NCBI RefSeq assembly: GCF_001883705.2
Contig: NZ_MDEQ02000036.1
Span: forward strand, 1 to 60,869
Reading direction: 5' to 3'
Length of the DNA stretch: 60,869 bases
Source of the DNA: Burkholderia catarinensis
GTDB lineage: Bacteria > Pseudomonadota > Gammaproteobacteria > Burkholderiales > Burkholderiaceae
Part shown: piece by piece, positions 43,244 through 52,501 of the stretch
Layout of the letters: every line of letters starts with the position of its first letter
Numbering within the stretch: position 1 is the stretch's first letter
Translations under genes and position numbers: made by a program
The notes under the pieces: model-generated
What the model was told of the DNA's origin: nothing
What the model saw: only the letters and a program-made list of their open reading frames with translations
Database searches by the model: none

Positions 43244-44401
43244 ATGAAAAATCAGAAACGGGGCTGCTACAGCGCCGTATGCGCGCTGGCGGCGGCGATG
43301 CTGGCGGGCTGCGGCCCCGCCGAACAGCAGGCCGCCGCGCCGGCCACCCCGGTTGCGGCGATGACGCTGGCAGGCTCGCGCCTCGATCTGACCGAAGACT
43401 TGCCCGGCCGCGTCGCAGCGGTCCGGATTGCCGAGATCCGGCCCCAGGTCAGCGGCATCGTGCAGCGACGGCTGTTCGAACAGGGCACGGAAGTGCGGGC
43501 GGGCCAGCCGCTGTTCCAGATCAACCCGGCGCCGTTCAAGGCCGACATGGATACGGCCGCGGCGGCCCTGCAACGCGCGCAAGCCGCGCTCGAACGGTCC
43601 AAGGTGCAGACCACGCGGCTTAAACCGCTGGTCGAGGCCGACGCGATCAGCCGGCAGGTCTATGACGACTCGGTGTCCCAACGCGATCAGGCCGCCGCCG
43701 ACGTCGCGCAGGCCCGCGCGACGCTCGCACGACGCCAGCTCGACCTGAAGTTCGCGACCGTCGAGGCGCCGATCACCGGCCGCATCGACCAGGCCCTCGT
43801 CACCGAGGGTGCGCTGGTCGCGAGCAGCGACAGCCAGCCGATGGCACGCATCCAGCAGATCGACCAGGTTTACGTGGACGTGCGCCAGCCGGCCGCATCG
43901 CTCGAATCGCTGCGCGGCGCCCTCGCGGCCCAGCCGGACGCGACGGGTAATGGCCTGCCGGTCGACGTGCTGCGCGGCGACGACTCGCGCTACGACGTGA
44001 AGGGCCGCATGCTGTTCTCGGGCGTCAACGTCGATCCGGGCACCGGCGACGTACTGCTGCGCGTGCTGGTCGACAACCCGAAGCGCGAGCTGCTGCCCGG
44101 CATGTACGTGCGTGCCCGCATCCCGCGTGGGCACTACGACAACGCGCTGACCGTGCCGCAACAGGCGATCGTCCGCGCGGGCGGCAAGCCGCAGGTCTGG
44201 GTGCTCGACGCGAAGAGCCAGGCGCATCTGAAGGCCGTCGAGGTGGGCGAGCTGACGAACCGCAGCTACCGCATCAAGTCGGGCCTGCAGGCGGGCCAGA
44301 AGGTCGTCGTCGAAGGCATGGAGCGCCTGAGCGACGGCGCGACCGTGACGGCGACCGCATGGAAGGCGCCTGAAGCGGTCAAGACCGCTTCCGCGCACTG
44401 A
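43244..44401 (+). CDS. RND efflux periplasmic adaptor (membrane fusion) lipoprotein
   Basis: A 385-residue membrane fusion protein with a lipobox (MLAGCGPAEQ), a beta-barrel/lipoyl region (IRPQVSGIVQRRLFEQGTEV), a long coiled-coil hairpin (about 95-170) and VEAPITGRIDQALVTEGALV, as in MexA/AcrA proteins. It bridges the inner-membrane pump and the outer-membrane channel encoded next. AAGGAG five bases before ATG 43244 sets the start. GC content rises visibly here against the catabolic genes to the left, suggesting an older chromosomal block. Confidence 0.95.
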   Translation: MKNQKRGCYSAVCALAAAMLAGCGPAEQQAAAPATPVAAMTLAGSRLDLTEDLPGRVAAVRIAEIRPQVSGIVQRRLFEQGTEVRAGQPLFQINPAPFKADMDTAAAALQRAQAALERSKVQTTRLKPLVEADAISRQVYDDSVSQRDQAAADVAQARATLARRQLDLKFATVEAPITGRIDQALVTEGALVASSDSQPMARIQQIDQVYVDVRQPAASLESLRGALAAQPDATGNGLPVDVLRGDDSRYDVKGRMLFSGVNVDPGTGDVLLRVLVDNPKRELLPGMYVRARIPRGHYDNALTVPQQAIVRAGGKPQVWVLDAKSQAHLKAVEVGELTNRSYRIKSGLQAGQKVVVEGMERLSDGATVTATAWKAPEAVKTASAH

Positions 44402-44421
44402 GTCACGGGGAGCCTCCAGTC

Positions 44422-47400
44422 ATGTCCCAATTCTTCATCAGGCGCCCGGTTTTCGCGTGGGTGATCGCCCTCTTCATCATCCTGCTGGGCCTGATCGCCA
44501 TCCCCGAACTGCCGGTTGCGCGCTATCCGTCGGTCGCGCCGCCGACCGTCACCATTACCGCCACCTACCCGGGCGCCACGCCGCAGACGATGAGCGACAG
44601 CGTGCTGAGCCTCATCGAGCGCGAGCTGTCCGGCGTGCGAAACCTGCTCTACTTCGAATCGTCCGCGGATACCTCCGGGCAGGCGCAGATCACCGCGACC
44701 TTCAAGCCCGGCACCGATTCGGCGATGGCGCAGGTCGAAGTACAGAACAAGCTCAAGTCCGTCGAACCGCGCCTGCCCCCCGTCGTGCGGCAAAACGGCG
44801 TGATCGTGCAGTCGGCCGCCACGGGCTTCCTGTTGTTCGTCGGCCTCAAGTCGGAAAGCGGCCGCTACGACGAAAACGCGCTTGCTGACTACATGGCCCG
44901 CAACGTCGTCGAGGATCTGCGACGTGTCGAAGGCGTCGGCAAGGTGCAACTGTTCGGCTCCGAACAGGCGATGCGCATCTGGGTCGATCCGCAGAAACTG
45001 ATCACCTACGGCCTGTCGATGAACGACCTGACGACGGCCGTCAGCCAGCAGAACGTGCAGATCGCCCCGGGCAGCCTCGGTGCGGCGCCCGCGCGGCCGG
45101 GCCAGCGCGTCACGGTGCCGCTCACCGCGCAAGGTCAGCTCACGTCGCCGGAGCAGTTCGCGAAGATCGTGCTGCGCGCGAACGCGAACGGCTCGAAGGT
45201 CGTGCTCGGTGATGTCGCGCGGGTCGAACTCGGCCCGCAGGCGTTCACCTTCGTCAACAGCGAGAACGGCAAACCCGCCACCTTCGCCGGCGTGCAACTG
45301 GCGCCGGGCGCCAACGCGGTGAAGACCGCGGAGGCCGTGCGCGAGCAACTGGACATGATCGCCAAGACGATGCCGTCCGGCATGACCTACTCGATCCCGT
45401 TCGATACCGCACCGTTCGTGAAGATCTCGATCGAGAAGGTGATTCACACGCTGCTCGAGGCGATGGTGCTCGTGTTCCTGGTGATGTACCTGTTCCTGCA
45501 GAACGTGCGCTACACGCTGATCCCGGCGATCGTCGCGCCGGTGGCGATGCTCGGCACCTTCACGATCATGCTGATGACAGGCTTCTCGATCAACGTGCTG
45601 ACGATGTTCGGCATGGTGCTCGCGATCGGCATCATCGTCGACGATGCGATCGTCGTCGTCGAGAACGTCGAACGCCTGATGGTGGAAGAAGGCCTGTCGC
45701 CGAAGGACGCGACGATCAAGGCGATGAAGGAAATCACGGGCGCAATCATCGGCATCACGCTGGTGCTGACGGCCGTGTTCCTGCCGATGGCGATGTCGAG
45801 CGGCTCGGTCGGCGTGATCTATCAGCAGTTCACGCTGTCGATGGCCGTGTCGATCCTGTTCTCGGCCCTGCTCGCGCTGACGCTGACGCCGGCCCTGTGC
45901 GCGACGATGCTCAAGCCGGTCGAACACGGGCACCATGAAAAGCGCGGCTTCTTCGGCTGGTTCAACCGCCGCTTCGACCGCCTCACGCAATGGTACGAAA
46001 CGCGCGTCGGCCGGCTGGTCGGCCGCACCGGGCGCGTGATGCTGGTGTTCGTCGCGATTTCCGCCGCGCTGGTGTTCGGCTTCCGCATGCTGCCGTCATC
46101 GTTCCTGCCCGAGGAAGACCAGGGCTACTTCATGACCGGCTTCCTGCTCCCGGCGGATTCGACCGTCGAGCGCACGGGTGACGTGGTCAAGGCGCTCGAG
46201 AAGCATCTCGCGTCGCGTCCGGCCATCGAGTCGAGCATCTCCATCATCGGCTACGGCTTCTCCGGCCTCGGCTCCAATGCGGCACTGAACTACGCAGTGC
46301 TCAAGGACTGGGACAAGCGCGAGGGTTCGTCCACGCTGGAAGAAGCGATGCACGCGCAGGCAGCGATGGGCGGTGTCACAGAAGGCACGGTCATGAGCCT
46401 GTTGCCGCCGGCGATCGACGGGCTGGGCACCAGCTCGGGCTTCACGATGCGCCTGCAGGATCGCGCCAACCAGGGCTACGCGGCGCTCAAGGCGGCTGAA
46501 ACCAGGCTGCTCGAACTGGCCGCGCAAAGCAAGGTGGTGACCGGCGTCTATCCGGACAGCCTGCCGACCGGTACGAGCGTGAAGCTGGACATCAACCGCG
46601 ACAAGGCCGAAGCGCTCGGCGTGTCGTTCACGAGCATCAGCGACACGCTGTCGGCCGCGATGGGTTCGACCTACGTGAACGACTTTCCGAACGCAGGCCG
46701 CATGCAGCAGGTGATCATCCAGGCCGATGCGCCGGCACGCATGCAGATCGAAAACGTGATGAAGCTCTACGTGCGCAACGCGACCGGCGGCATGGTGCCG
46801 CTGTCCGAAGTGGTGCGTCCGGTCTGGTCGGAAGCCCCGCTTCAGATGGTGCGCTTCCAGGGTTATCCGTCCGCGCGCATCTCCGGCGGTTCGGCACCCG
46901 GCTACTCCAGCGGCGCGGCGATGGCCGAGATGGAGCGTCTGGCCGCGCAGTTGCCGCCGGGCTTCACGGTTGCCTGGACCGGCCAGTCGCTGCAGGAGCG
47001 CGAGTCGGCATCGCAGGCGCCGATGCTGATGGCGCTGTCGATGATCGTCGTGTTCCTGGTGCTCGCGGCGCTCTACGAGAGCTGGGCGATTCCGTTGTCG
47101 GTGATGCTGGTGGTGCCGCTCGGCCTGATCGGCGCACTCGGCGCCGTGATGCTCCGCGGGCTGCCGAACGACGTGTTCTTCAAGGTCGGGATGATCACCG
47201 TGATCGGCCTGTCGGCGAAGAACGCGATCCTGATCGTCGAATTCGCAAAGCAGTTGCGCGAGGAAGGCAAGGGGCTGATCGAGGCTGCCGTGCTGTCGTC
47301 GAAGCTGCGCCTGCGCCCGATCCTGATGACGTCGCTCGCGTTCGGGCTCGGCGTGGTGCCGCTCGTCATCGCCTCCGGCGCCAGCTCCGAGACGCAGCAC

Positions 47401-47565
47401 GCGATCGGCACCGGCGTGCTGGGCGGCATGATCACCGCCACCGTGCTGGCCATTTTCTTCGTTCCGGTTTTCTTCGTGTTCGTGATGAGCATCCAGGAAC
47501 GCATCTCGGCATGGCTGGCACCCGGCAAGAAGCCCGCCACCGTGACCCACGAACAAGAAGGTTGA
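44422..47565 (+). CDS. RND multidrug efflux transporter (HAE1 family)
   Basis: A 1047-residue AcrB/MexB-like inner-membrane pump. The N-terminus (MSQFFIRRPVFAWVIALFII) is characteristic, the proton-relay aspartates are in IGIIVDDAIVVVENVERLM, and a second transmembrane half carries FKVGMITVIGLSAKNAILIV. It exports hydrophobic and amphiphilic drugs by proton antiport. It follows the adaptor by 20 bp and precedes the outer-membrane channel by 4 bp. Several such pumps occur in Burkholderia, and I cannot assign a specific one. Confidence 0.97.
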   Translation: MSQFFIRRPVFAWVIALFIILLGLIAIPELPVARYPSVAPPTVTITATYPGATPQTMSDSVLSLIERELSGVRNLLYFESSADTSGQAQITATFKPGTDSAMAQVEVQNKLKSVEPRLPPVVRQNGVIVQSAATGFLLFVGLKSESGRYDENALADYMARNVVEDLRRVEGVGKVQLFGSEQAMRIWVDPQKLITYGLSMNDLTTAVSQQNVQIAPGSLGAAPARPGQRVTVPLTAQGQLTSPEQFAKIVLRANANGSKVVLGDVARVELGPQAFTFVNSENGKPATFAGVQLAPGANAVKTAEAVREQLDMIAKTMPSGMTYSIPFDTAPFVKISIEKVIHTLLEAMVLVFLVMYLFLQNVRYTLIPAIVAPVAMLGTFTIMLMTGFSINVLTMFGMVLAIGIIVDDAIVVVENVERLMVEEGLSPKDATIKAMKEITGAIIGITLVLTAVFLPMAMSSGSVGVIYQQFTLSMAVSILFSALLALTLTPALCATMLKPVEHGHHEKRGFFGWFNRRFDRLTQWYETRVGRLVGRTGRVMLVFVAISAALVFGFRMLPSSFLPEEDQGYFMTGFLLPADSTVERTGDVVKALEKHLASRPAIESSISIIGYGFSGLGSNAALNYAVLKDWDKREGSSTLEEAMHAQAAMGGVTEGTVMSLLPPAIDGLGTSSGFTMRLQDRANQGYAALKAAETRLLELAAQSKVVTGVYPDSLPTGTSVKLDINRDKAEALGVSFTSISDTLSAAMGSTYVNDFPNAGRMQQVIIQADAPARMQIENVMKLYVRNATGGMVPLSEVVRPVWSEAPLQMVRFQGYPSARISGGSAPGYSSGAAMAEMERLAAQLPPGFTVAWTGQSLQERESASQAPMLMALSMIVVFLVLAALYESWAIPLSVMLVVPLGLIGALGAVMLRGLPNDVFFKVGMITVIGLSAKNAILIVEFAKQLREEGKGLIEAAVLSSKLRLRPILMTSLAFGLGVVPLVIASGASSETQHAIGTGVLGGMITATVLAIFFVPVFFVFVMSIQERISAWLAPGKKPATVTHEQEG

Positions 47566-47569
47566 TGCC

Positions 47570-49012
47570 ATGCGATTGCTTATTCTTTCCGCTGCGGTTT
47601 CCGCCGCCCTCGCGCTATCGGCGTGCTCGATGGCGCCGAAGCTGGTCAAGCCCGAGATGCCGGTGCCGACCGCCTATACGACCGTTGCCGCGGCCGATCA
47701 GCACGCAAACGCGGCCGATCTCGGCTGGCGCACGATGTTCGGCGACCGTCGCCTGCAGCGCCTGATCGAGCTCGCACTCGACAACAACCGCGACCTGCGC
47801 CTGGCCGCGCTGAACGTCCAGGCTGCCGAAGCGCAGTACGGAATCCAGCGTTCCGCGCGCCTGCCGTCGATCGGCGCCGGCGCGAGCTTCACGCGCCAGC
47901 GCACGGCGGCCGACTCGCAATCCAACCCGCCGCTGCTCGAAAACACGCAGAACCAGTACGGCGTGAACATCGGTGTCAGCGCATTCGAGATCGATCTGTT
48001 CGGACGCGTGAAGTCGCTATCCGATGCGGCGTTCGCGCGCTACCTCGCGACCGATCACGGCCGCCGCGCGGTGCAGATCGCGCTCGTCGGCTCCGTGGCC
48101 AACGCGTATTTCGCCGAGCGCCTCGCGCAGGAACAGCGCGCGCTGTCCGAACGCACGCTGAACGACTGGCGTCAGTCGCTCGATCTCGCGCGCCGGCTCA
48201 AGCTCGCGGACCAGGCCAGCGGCGTCGACATCGCGCAGGCCGAAGGCCAGGTCGCGAGCGCCAGTGCCGATCTCGAAGCGCGTTCGCGCGCCGTCGAGCA
48301 GGCGGGCAACGCGCTGCGGCTGCTGGTCGGCACCGACCTGCCGAAGAACCTGCCCGACCCGCTGTCGCTGGAACGCCAGCCGGTGATGACGCAACTGCCG
48401 GCCGGACTGCCGTCGGAATTGCTGTACCGCCGGCCGGACATCCAGCAGACCGAGCAGAATCTCGTCGCCGCCAACGCCGACATCGGCGCGGCGCGCGCGG
48501 CATTCTTCCCGCGCCTGTCGCTGACCTCGTCGATCGGCTTCCTCAGCCCGGGGCTGGGCAGCCTGTTCGACGGCGGCCAGCGCGTGTGGAGCTTCGCGCC
48601 GCAGGTCACGTTGCCGATCTTCCAGGGCGGCCGGCTGCGTTCCGAACTGAATCTCGCGGAAGTGCGCAAGTCCAGCGCGGTCGCCGAGTACGAACGCGCG
48701 ATCCAGACCGCGTTCCGCGAAGTGGCCGACGGCCTCGCCGGGCGCGAGACCTTCAGCCGCCAGATCGACGCGCAAACCCGGGTCGTCAAGAGCGCCGAGC
48801 GCCGCACCGATCTCGTAAACCTGCGTTATCGCGCCGGCATCGAGGATCGGCTGGAACTGCTCGACTCGCAGCGACAGCTGTACGCCGCGCGTCAGACATT
48901 GCTGGATCTGCGCAACGCCGAACTGGACAACGCGGTCGCGCTCTACAAGGCGCTCGGTGGCGGCCTGACCGACACCGACGTGCCTCTCGCCAACAGCGTG
49001 GCGAACAACTGA
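47570..49012 (+). CDS. RND efflux outer-membrane channel lipoprotein (OprM/NodT-like)
   Basis: A 480-residue TolC-type outer-membrane lipoprotein with a lipobox (ALALSACSMAP), the repeated OEP domain with LLYRRPDIQQTEQNLVAANA and a conserved GLGSLFDGGQRVWSFAPQV segment. It completes the tripartite pump with the two genes upstream. Length and motifs are typical. The other-frame reading across this gene is a high-GC shadow. Confidence 0.96.
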   Translation: MRLLILSAAVSAALALSACSMAPKLVKPEMPVPTAYTTVAAADQHANAADLGWRTMFGDRRLQRLIELALDNNRDLRLAALNVQAAEAQYGIQRSARLPSIGAGASFTRQRTAADSQSNPPLLENTQNQYGVNIGVSAFEIDLFGRVKSLSDAAFARYLATDHGRRAVQIALVGSVANAYFAERLAQEQRALSERTLNDWRQSLDLARRLKLADQASGVDIAQAEGQVASASADLEARSRAVEQAGNALRLLVGTDLPKNLPDPLSLERQPVMTQLPAGLPSELLYRRPDIQQTEQNLVAANADIGAARAAFFPRLSLTSSIGFLSPGLGSLFDGGQRVWSFAPQVTLPIFQGGRLRSELNLAEVRKSSAVAEYERAIQTAFREVADGLAGRETFSRQIDAQTRVVKSAERRTDLVNLRYRAGIEDRLELLDSQRQLYAARQTLLDLRNAELDNAVALYKALGGGLTDTDVPLANSVANN

Positions 49013-49125
49013 GCCATGGGTCGTCGCCCGTCCGTTCGCGACGACTGAAAGCACGGTGAAGCCCGGCGGCGCACGTGCCGCACCGCCGGCCCGCCTGCCG
49101 GTTACGCTCCCTTCCAGTGAACCCG

Positions 49126-49815
49126 ATGAACCCTCTGATACTCATTGCCGAAGACGATCCGGAGATCGCCGACATACTCGACGCCTGCCTCGCTCACGAC
49201 GGCTTTCGCACCTACCGCATCGGTCACGGCCACGCCGTGCTCGACGTGCAGCCCGTGCTGAAGCCCGACCTGATCCTGCTCGGCGTCAGGATGCCGCAGA
49301 AGGACGGCTGGGAAGTCCTGGTCGAACTGCGCCGCCGGAGCGACACGCCGATCGTCGTCATCACGTCGCTCGACCGCGAGATCGATCGCTTGCAGGGGCT
49401 GCGGTTCGGTGCGGACGACTACATCACAAAGCCGTTCAATCCGGCCGAGGTGGCCGCGCGCATCCGTGCGATCCTGCGTCGCATCGAGACGGCCGCCTCG
49501 GGACGCTTCATCAAGGTCGGCAACCTTGAAGTCGATACGCAAAGCTATCTGACCACGGTCCGCACGAACACCGGAGAAACCAGCGTCGCGCTGACACTGA
49601 CCGAATTCCGGCTGCTCGCCCACTTGGCCGGCTCGCCAAGCCGCGTGTTCACGCGCAGTGAACTGATCGACGCCTGCCTCGCCGACGTCGATGCGCAGGA
49701 ACGTACCGTCGACAGCCATATCAGCCGGCTGCGCAAGAAGCTCGAATGCGCCGGCGCGCCCGGGATGCCCGAAGTGATGCGTGGCGTCGGCTATCGACTG
49801 CGCGGCGCCCAGTAA
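49126..49815 (+). CDS. OmpR-type response regulator lacking the phospho-acceptor Asp
   Basis: A 229-residue protein with a receiver domain and a winged-helix domain (DSHISRLRKKLECAGAPG, GVGYRLRGAQ). The acidic pair near the N-terminus (AEDDPEIAD) and the conserved lysine (DDYITKPFNP) are present, but the phospho-acceptor position reads Gly53 (LILLGVRMPQKDG; codon GGC). It therefore probably works without phosphorylation. It sits 113 bp after the efflux channel gene and may regulate the pump. It is paralogous to, and equal in length to, the regulator at 31602-32291. No kinase gene is adjacent. Confidence 0.92.
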   Translation: MNPLILIAEDDPEIADILDACLAHDGFRTYRIGHGHAVLDVQPVLKPDLILLGVRMPQKDGWEVLVELRRRSDTPIVVITSLDREIDRLQGLRFGADDYITKPFNPAEVAARIRAILRRIETAASGRFIKVGNLEVDTQSYLTTVRTNTGETSVALTLTEFRLLAHLAGSPSRVFTRSELIDACLADVDAQERTVDSHISRLRKKLECAGAPGMPEVMRGVGYRLRGAQ

Positions 49816-50070
49816 GTGCGTGTCACCGACCGTGGCTGCGTGGTGCGGGTTTTCGGACTGCTGACAGCCACTATCGCCCTGACCATTCTGAACGGATGGT
49901 TCGTCGTCTATGGCTTGATCGTTGTAACTGCGTCTCCGGTGAGCAACAACCCGATCGCGGCCGTGATCCGGGAGACGCCGAGCTATCTGATCCTTGCCGC
50001 CCTGCTGCTGGCCGGGCTGGTCTCGACGGTGATCGAGCTTGTGAAGCTGGGTCGCAAAGCAGGTTTGTAA
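49816..50070 (+). CDS. Small two-span membrane protein
   Basis: An 84-residue protein starting at GTG 49816, immediately after the response regulator stop. It has two hydrophobic segments (VFGLLTATIALTILNGWFVV and SYLILAALLLAGLVSTVIEL) and a basic end (KLGRKAGL). I do not recognise a specific family. Its position suggests translational coupling with the regulator. Confidence 0.6.
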   Translation: MRVTDRGCVVRVFGLLTATIALTILNGWFVVYGLIVVTASPVSNNPIAAVIRETPSYLILAALLLAGLVSTVIELVKLGRKAGL

Positions 50071-50438
50071 TCCGTTTGCTCCGCATTCGCCGCCGCCTCC
50101 CGTCCCCCGGTGAAAGGATATTTCCTGCAACTCCCCGGCAGATGGGATAGCGCTATCGATGCCTGGGCAAGTGCGCGGGCGACAACGGCTTCACTTCTTT
50201 GCGTCGGATACAGGTTCGCCGCCTACACGGGCAATTCATCCAAAATACCCTGAGCACCCTCAAACATCCGGATCCGGAATCCGAGTGTCTTTATATTCCT
50301 CGGCATGGATCGACATCCATGCAAGCACTGACAAACCCACTCTACAAGGATTCTGTGGGAAACCCTCCGAATTTCAGATTGACTGACGTAGATCGACTTC
50401 CGCAGCATTTGCCTACACGGCGCCTACGTGGACGGCAC
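50071..50438. other. Intergenic region before the integrase remnant
   Basis: P4-type integrases normally lie beside a tRNA gene that supplies attL. I looked for one here and saw none, nor a clear att repeat. This stretch holds nothing I can assign. Confidence 0.5.
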
Positions 50439-51074
50439 ATGACCAAACAAAACTTCACGGTCACTCGAGTCGAGGGGCTTCAGTGCGAGCCCGGCAAGCA
50501 GCAAACGATCTACTGGGATGCGAAAGCGCCTGGTCTCGGCCTGCGCGTCACAGCCGCGGGCGCGCGATCCTACATATTCGAGTCGCGCCTGTTCGGCAAA
50601 ACGGTTCGCGTACCCATCGGAAACGTCAGAGCCTGGGATTTAGGTCGGGCACGCACCGAAGCCGCCCGACTGAAAACGCTTGTCGACGATGGTAAGGATC
50701 CGCGCGAATTGCGAGCGGAACAGCAAGCCGCCCACGAGGCTCGACAAGTTGAGGCGCGGCGGCGAGACGTTACTTTCGGCGAGGCATAGGACCCGTACGT
50801 GGAAGTTCGTAGACCGTTTTGGAGTGAGCGGCATTACCTCGACCATCTGCAACACGCTCAGGTGGGTGGTCTCCCCAAAAAACGCGGAAGAGGAACAACG
50901 CACCCAGGCGCACTGGCTGAACTGCGCCCGCTGAAGATGTCCGAATTGACTGCCAATCGGATTGCAAATTGGTTGGCTTCGCAAGCTATGCACCGTCCAA
51001 CCGTGTCAGCACTTTCGTTTCGGTTACTGAGGGGGTTTATCCGCTGGGCGGAAATACGGGATGTCGTGCGGTAA
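50439..51074 (+). pseudogene. P4-type tyrosine integrase, nonsense-interrupted and truncated
   Basis: The first 116 codons encode the Arm-type N-terminal domain (YWDAKAPGLGLRVTAAGARS, VPIGNVRAWDLGRARTEAAR) and end TFGEA-stop at TAG 50787-50789. The same frame then continues with integrase wording (PYVEVRRPFWSERHYLDHL, LPLKMSELTANRIANWL-type core-binding helices, LSFRLLRGFIRWAE) to TAA at 51074. The stop stands where related integrases have Trp (TFGEAWDAY), so a single TGG to TAG change explains it. The catalytic domain is missing, so the integrase is dead. It marks the left border of the island-like segment. Confidence 0.85.
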
Positions 51075-51275
51075 CTGGAGCGTCCAGTGACGACTCGCCA
51101 GGAATGCCAGGCCCCCGAGCTTGAACCGAAACGCCGTGAAGTCATGCAGTGCGAGCGGGCCCAGTAGGATGCCGCCGACGATCTCGCCGATCACTTTGCA
51201 TTGCCCCATCAGCTCGGCGATTGCGCCGCAGCCGTTGCAAACCAGAACGACGACGGCCACTTGTATCAACCACAT
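51024..51275 (-). pseudogene. Cation:proton antiporter, 5' fragment fused to junction sequence
   Basis: GGAG six bases before the ATG at 51275 starts a frame reading MWLIQVAVVVLVCNGCGAIA and then MGQCKVIGEIVGGILLGPLAL. This is the N-terminal start of a KefB/NhaA-like (CPA2) antiporter with the conserved QxxVIGEIxxGILLGP motif. After about 48 codons the likeness ends, and the frame runs into unrelated sequence next to the integrase remnant. The rest of the gene is absent, so this is a truncated gene at a recombination junction near 51060-51130. Confidence 0.7.
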
Positions 51276-51346
51276 GACATGCTCCGCGCGCAAGAAAGGA
51301 AAAGTGGCCTCAAGGCACTGCAAGCCGGGCGGCGCGCCCGGCACGC

Positions 51347-52489
51347 TCAGTCGAGCAGAGACTCCGAGTCGACGCTGTCGAAGATGATCTCGCGCATGAG
51401 TTCGCTCGCGCCGGCAGCAATCGTTCCAGCCGTCGCATCGCGATAGAGCCGCGCGACATCCGATTCCGACTGGTAGCCGCGCGCGCCGTGAAACTGCGCG
51501 CCCAGATGCGCCGCGCGCTTTGCGAGCTCGGTGCTGCGTAGCTTCAGGATCGCCGCGTCGCCGCTGCCAAGTTTTCCGCCCGCATACTGCTGGACCAGTC
51601 GATAACCGAAACTGCGAAGCAGCCGCAGTTCGGCGATCAGATCGGCCAGTTCGTGCCTGATTGATTGATTCGCGCTCAGCGGCGCGCTGCGCACCATGCG
51701 CTGACGCACGAAGCGATCGCCGAGCCGGATGCTGTACGCGGCGCCACCGAGCGCAAGCATGCCAGCCACCATGCGCTCGAAATCGAGGCATCGCATCAGA
51801 TAGGTGAACGCCTTGTCGGTCTTGCCGAGCACATTATCGTGGGGCACCGCGACGTTCTCGAAGCGGATATCACAGACGTCGGCGCTGCGCCATCCCAGCA
51901 GGTTCAGCGGCATGCGCGTAACGCCGGGCGCGTCGGCATCGACCAGCATCAGGCTGCACCCGCCAAGCGCATGCCGCTGCGCGTTGCTCCGAACAAGCGC
52001 GACGATCAGCGCGGCCTGCGAACCGTTGGAGATGAAGCGTTTCGTACCGTTGATGCGCCACGCGTCTCCGGCCGCCTCGGCGGTGCATTGCAGACCGCTC
52101 AGGTCGCTGCCCGCCTGATCCTCGGTAATGGCAAGCGCGGCCACGGCCGTGCCGTTGCGCATTCTCGCGAGATAACGTTCACGCTGCGCGTCGTTGCCGA
52201 ACCACGCGAGGTAGGATGCGGCCATGAACACATGCACACCGACGGCTGCACGCACGCCCGCGTAACCGAGGCGCCCCAGTTCCTCGAGAAACACGGCGCT
52301 ACGCACAAAGCCTTCGCCTTCCAGCGGAAAATCTAGCAATTCCGCGCTGGCCAAAGCGCGCCAGACGGCTCGCGGAAGATGGCCGCGCGCCTCGGCGGCC
52401 TCGGCCTCGGGCAGCAGGCAGGCGCGCAGCCGCTCGCGAACCTCGGCGGCGAACGCGTGGTATTGCTCGGCCGGATAGGGACTAGACAT
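51347..52489 (-). CDS. Acyl-CoA-dehydrogenase-like flavoprotein of the halogenase operon
   Basis: A 380-residue acyl-CoA dehydrogenase fold protein with the FAD/substrate signatures ALAITEDQAGSDLSG and INGTKRFISNG and the C-terminal helix bundle ending FHGARGYQSESDVARLYRD. At the usual catalytic Glu (MCAD Glu376) it has Ala359 (TIAAGASELM), while Glu238 (LDFERM) stands where isovaleryl-CoA dehydrogenase has its base (recalled). It is the last gene of the operon, 12 bp after the YbaK-like gene. In kutzneride biosynthesis a flavoprotein of this fold (KtzA) closes the cyclopropane on a chlorinated carrier-bound isoleucine, so ring closure or desaturation of a carrier-bound amino acid is expected here (inference). 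Confidence 0.88.
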   Translation of the reverse strand: MSSPYPAEQYHAFAAEVRERLRACLLPEAEAAEARGHLPRAVWRALASAELLDFPLEGEGFVRSAVFLEELGRLGYAGVRAAVGVHVFMAASYLAWFGNDAQRERYLARMRNGTAVAALAITEDQAGSDLSGLQCTAEAAGDAWRINGTKRFISNGSQAALIVALVRSNAQRHALGGCSLMLVDADAPGVTRMPLNLLGWRSADVCDIRFENVAVPHDNVLGKTDKAFTYLMRCLDFERMVAGMLALGGAAYSIRLGDRFVRQRMVRSAPLSANQSIRHELADLIAELRLLRSFGYRLVQQYAGGKLGSGDAAILKLRSTELAKRAAHLGAQFHGARGYQSESDVARLYRDATAGTIAAGASELMREIIFDSVDSESLLD

Positions 52490-52501
52490 GGGCGTGCTTT
52501 G

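Noticed and set aside
44266..45990. 574-codon reverse-strand frame under the RND pump
   Set aside because: Composition rich in Arg, His and Asp without domain pattern; it is the antisense shadow of the pump gene.
47623..49059. 478-codon forward frame overlapping the efflux channel gene
   Set aside because: Arg/Ala-rich translation without motifs, in the wrong frame over a convincing outer-membrane channel gene.
50071..50438. tRNA gene or attL expected beside a P4-type integrase
   Set aside because: No cloverleaf, CCA-like end or direct repeat could be seen by eye; a tRNA finder would be decisive.
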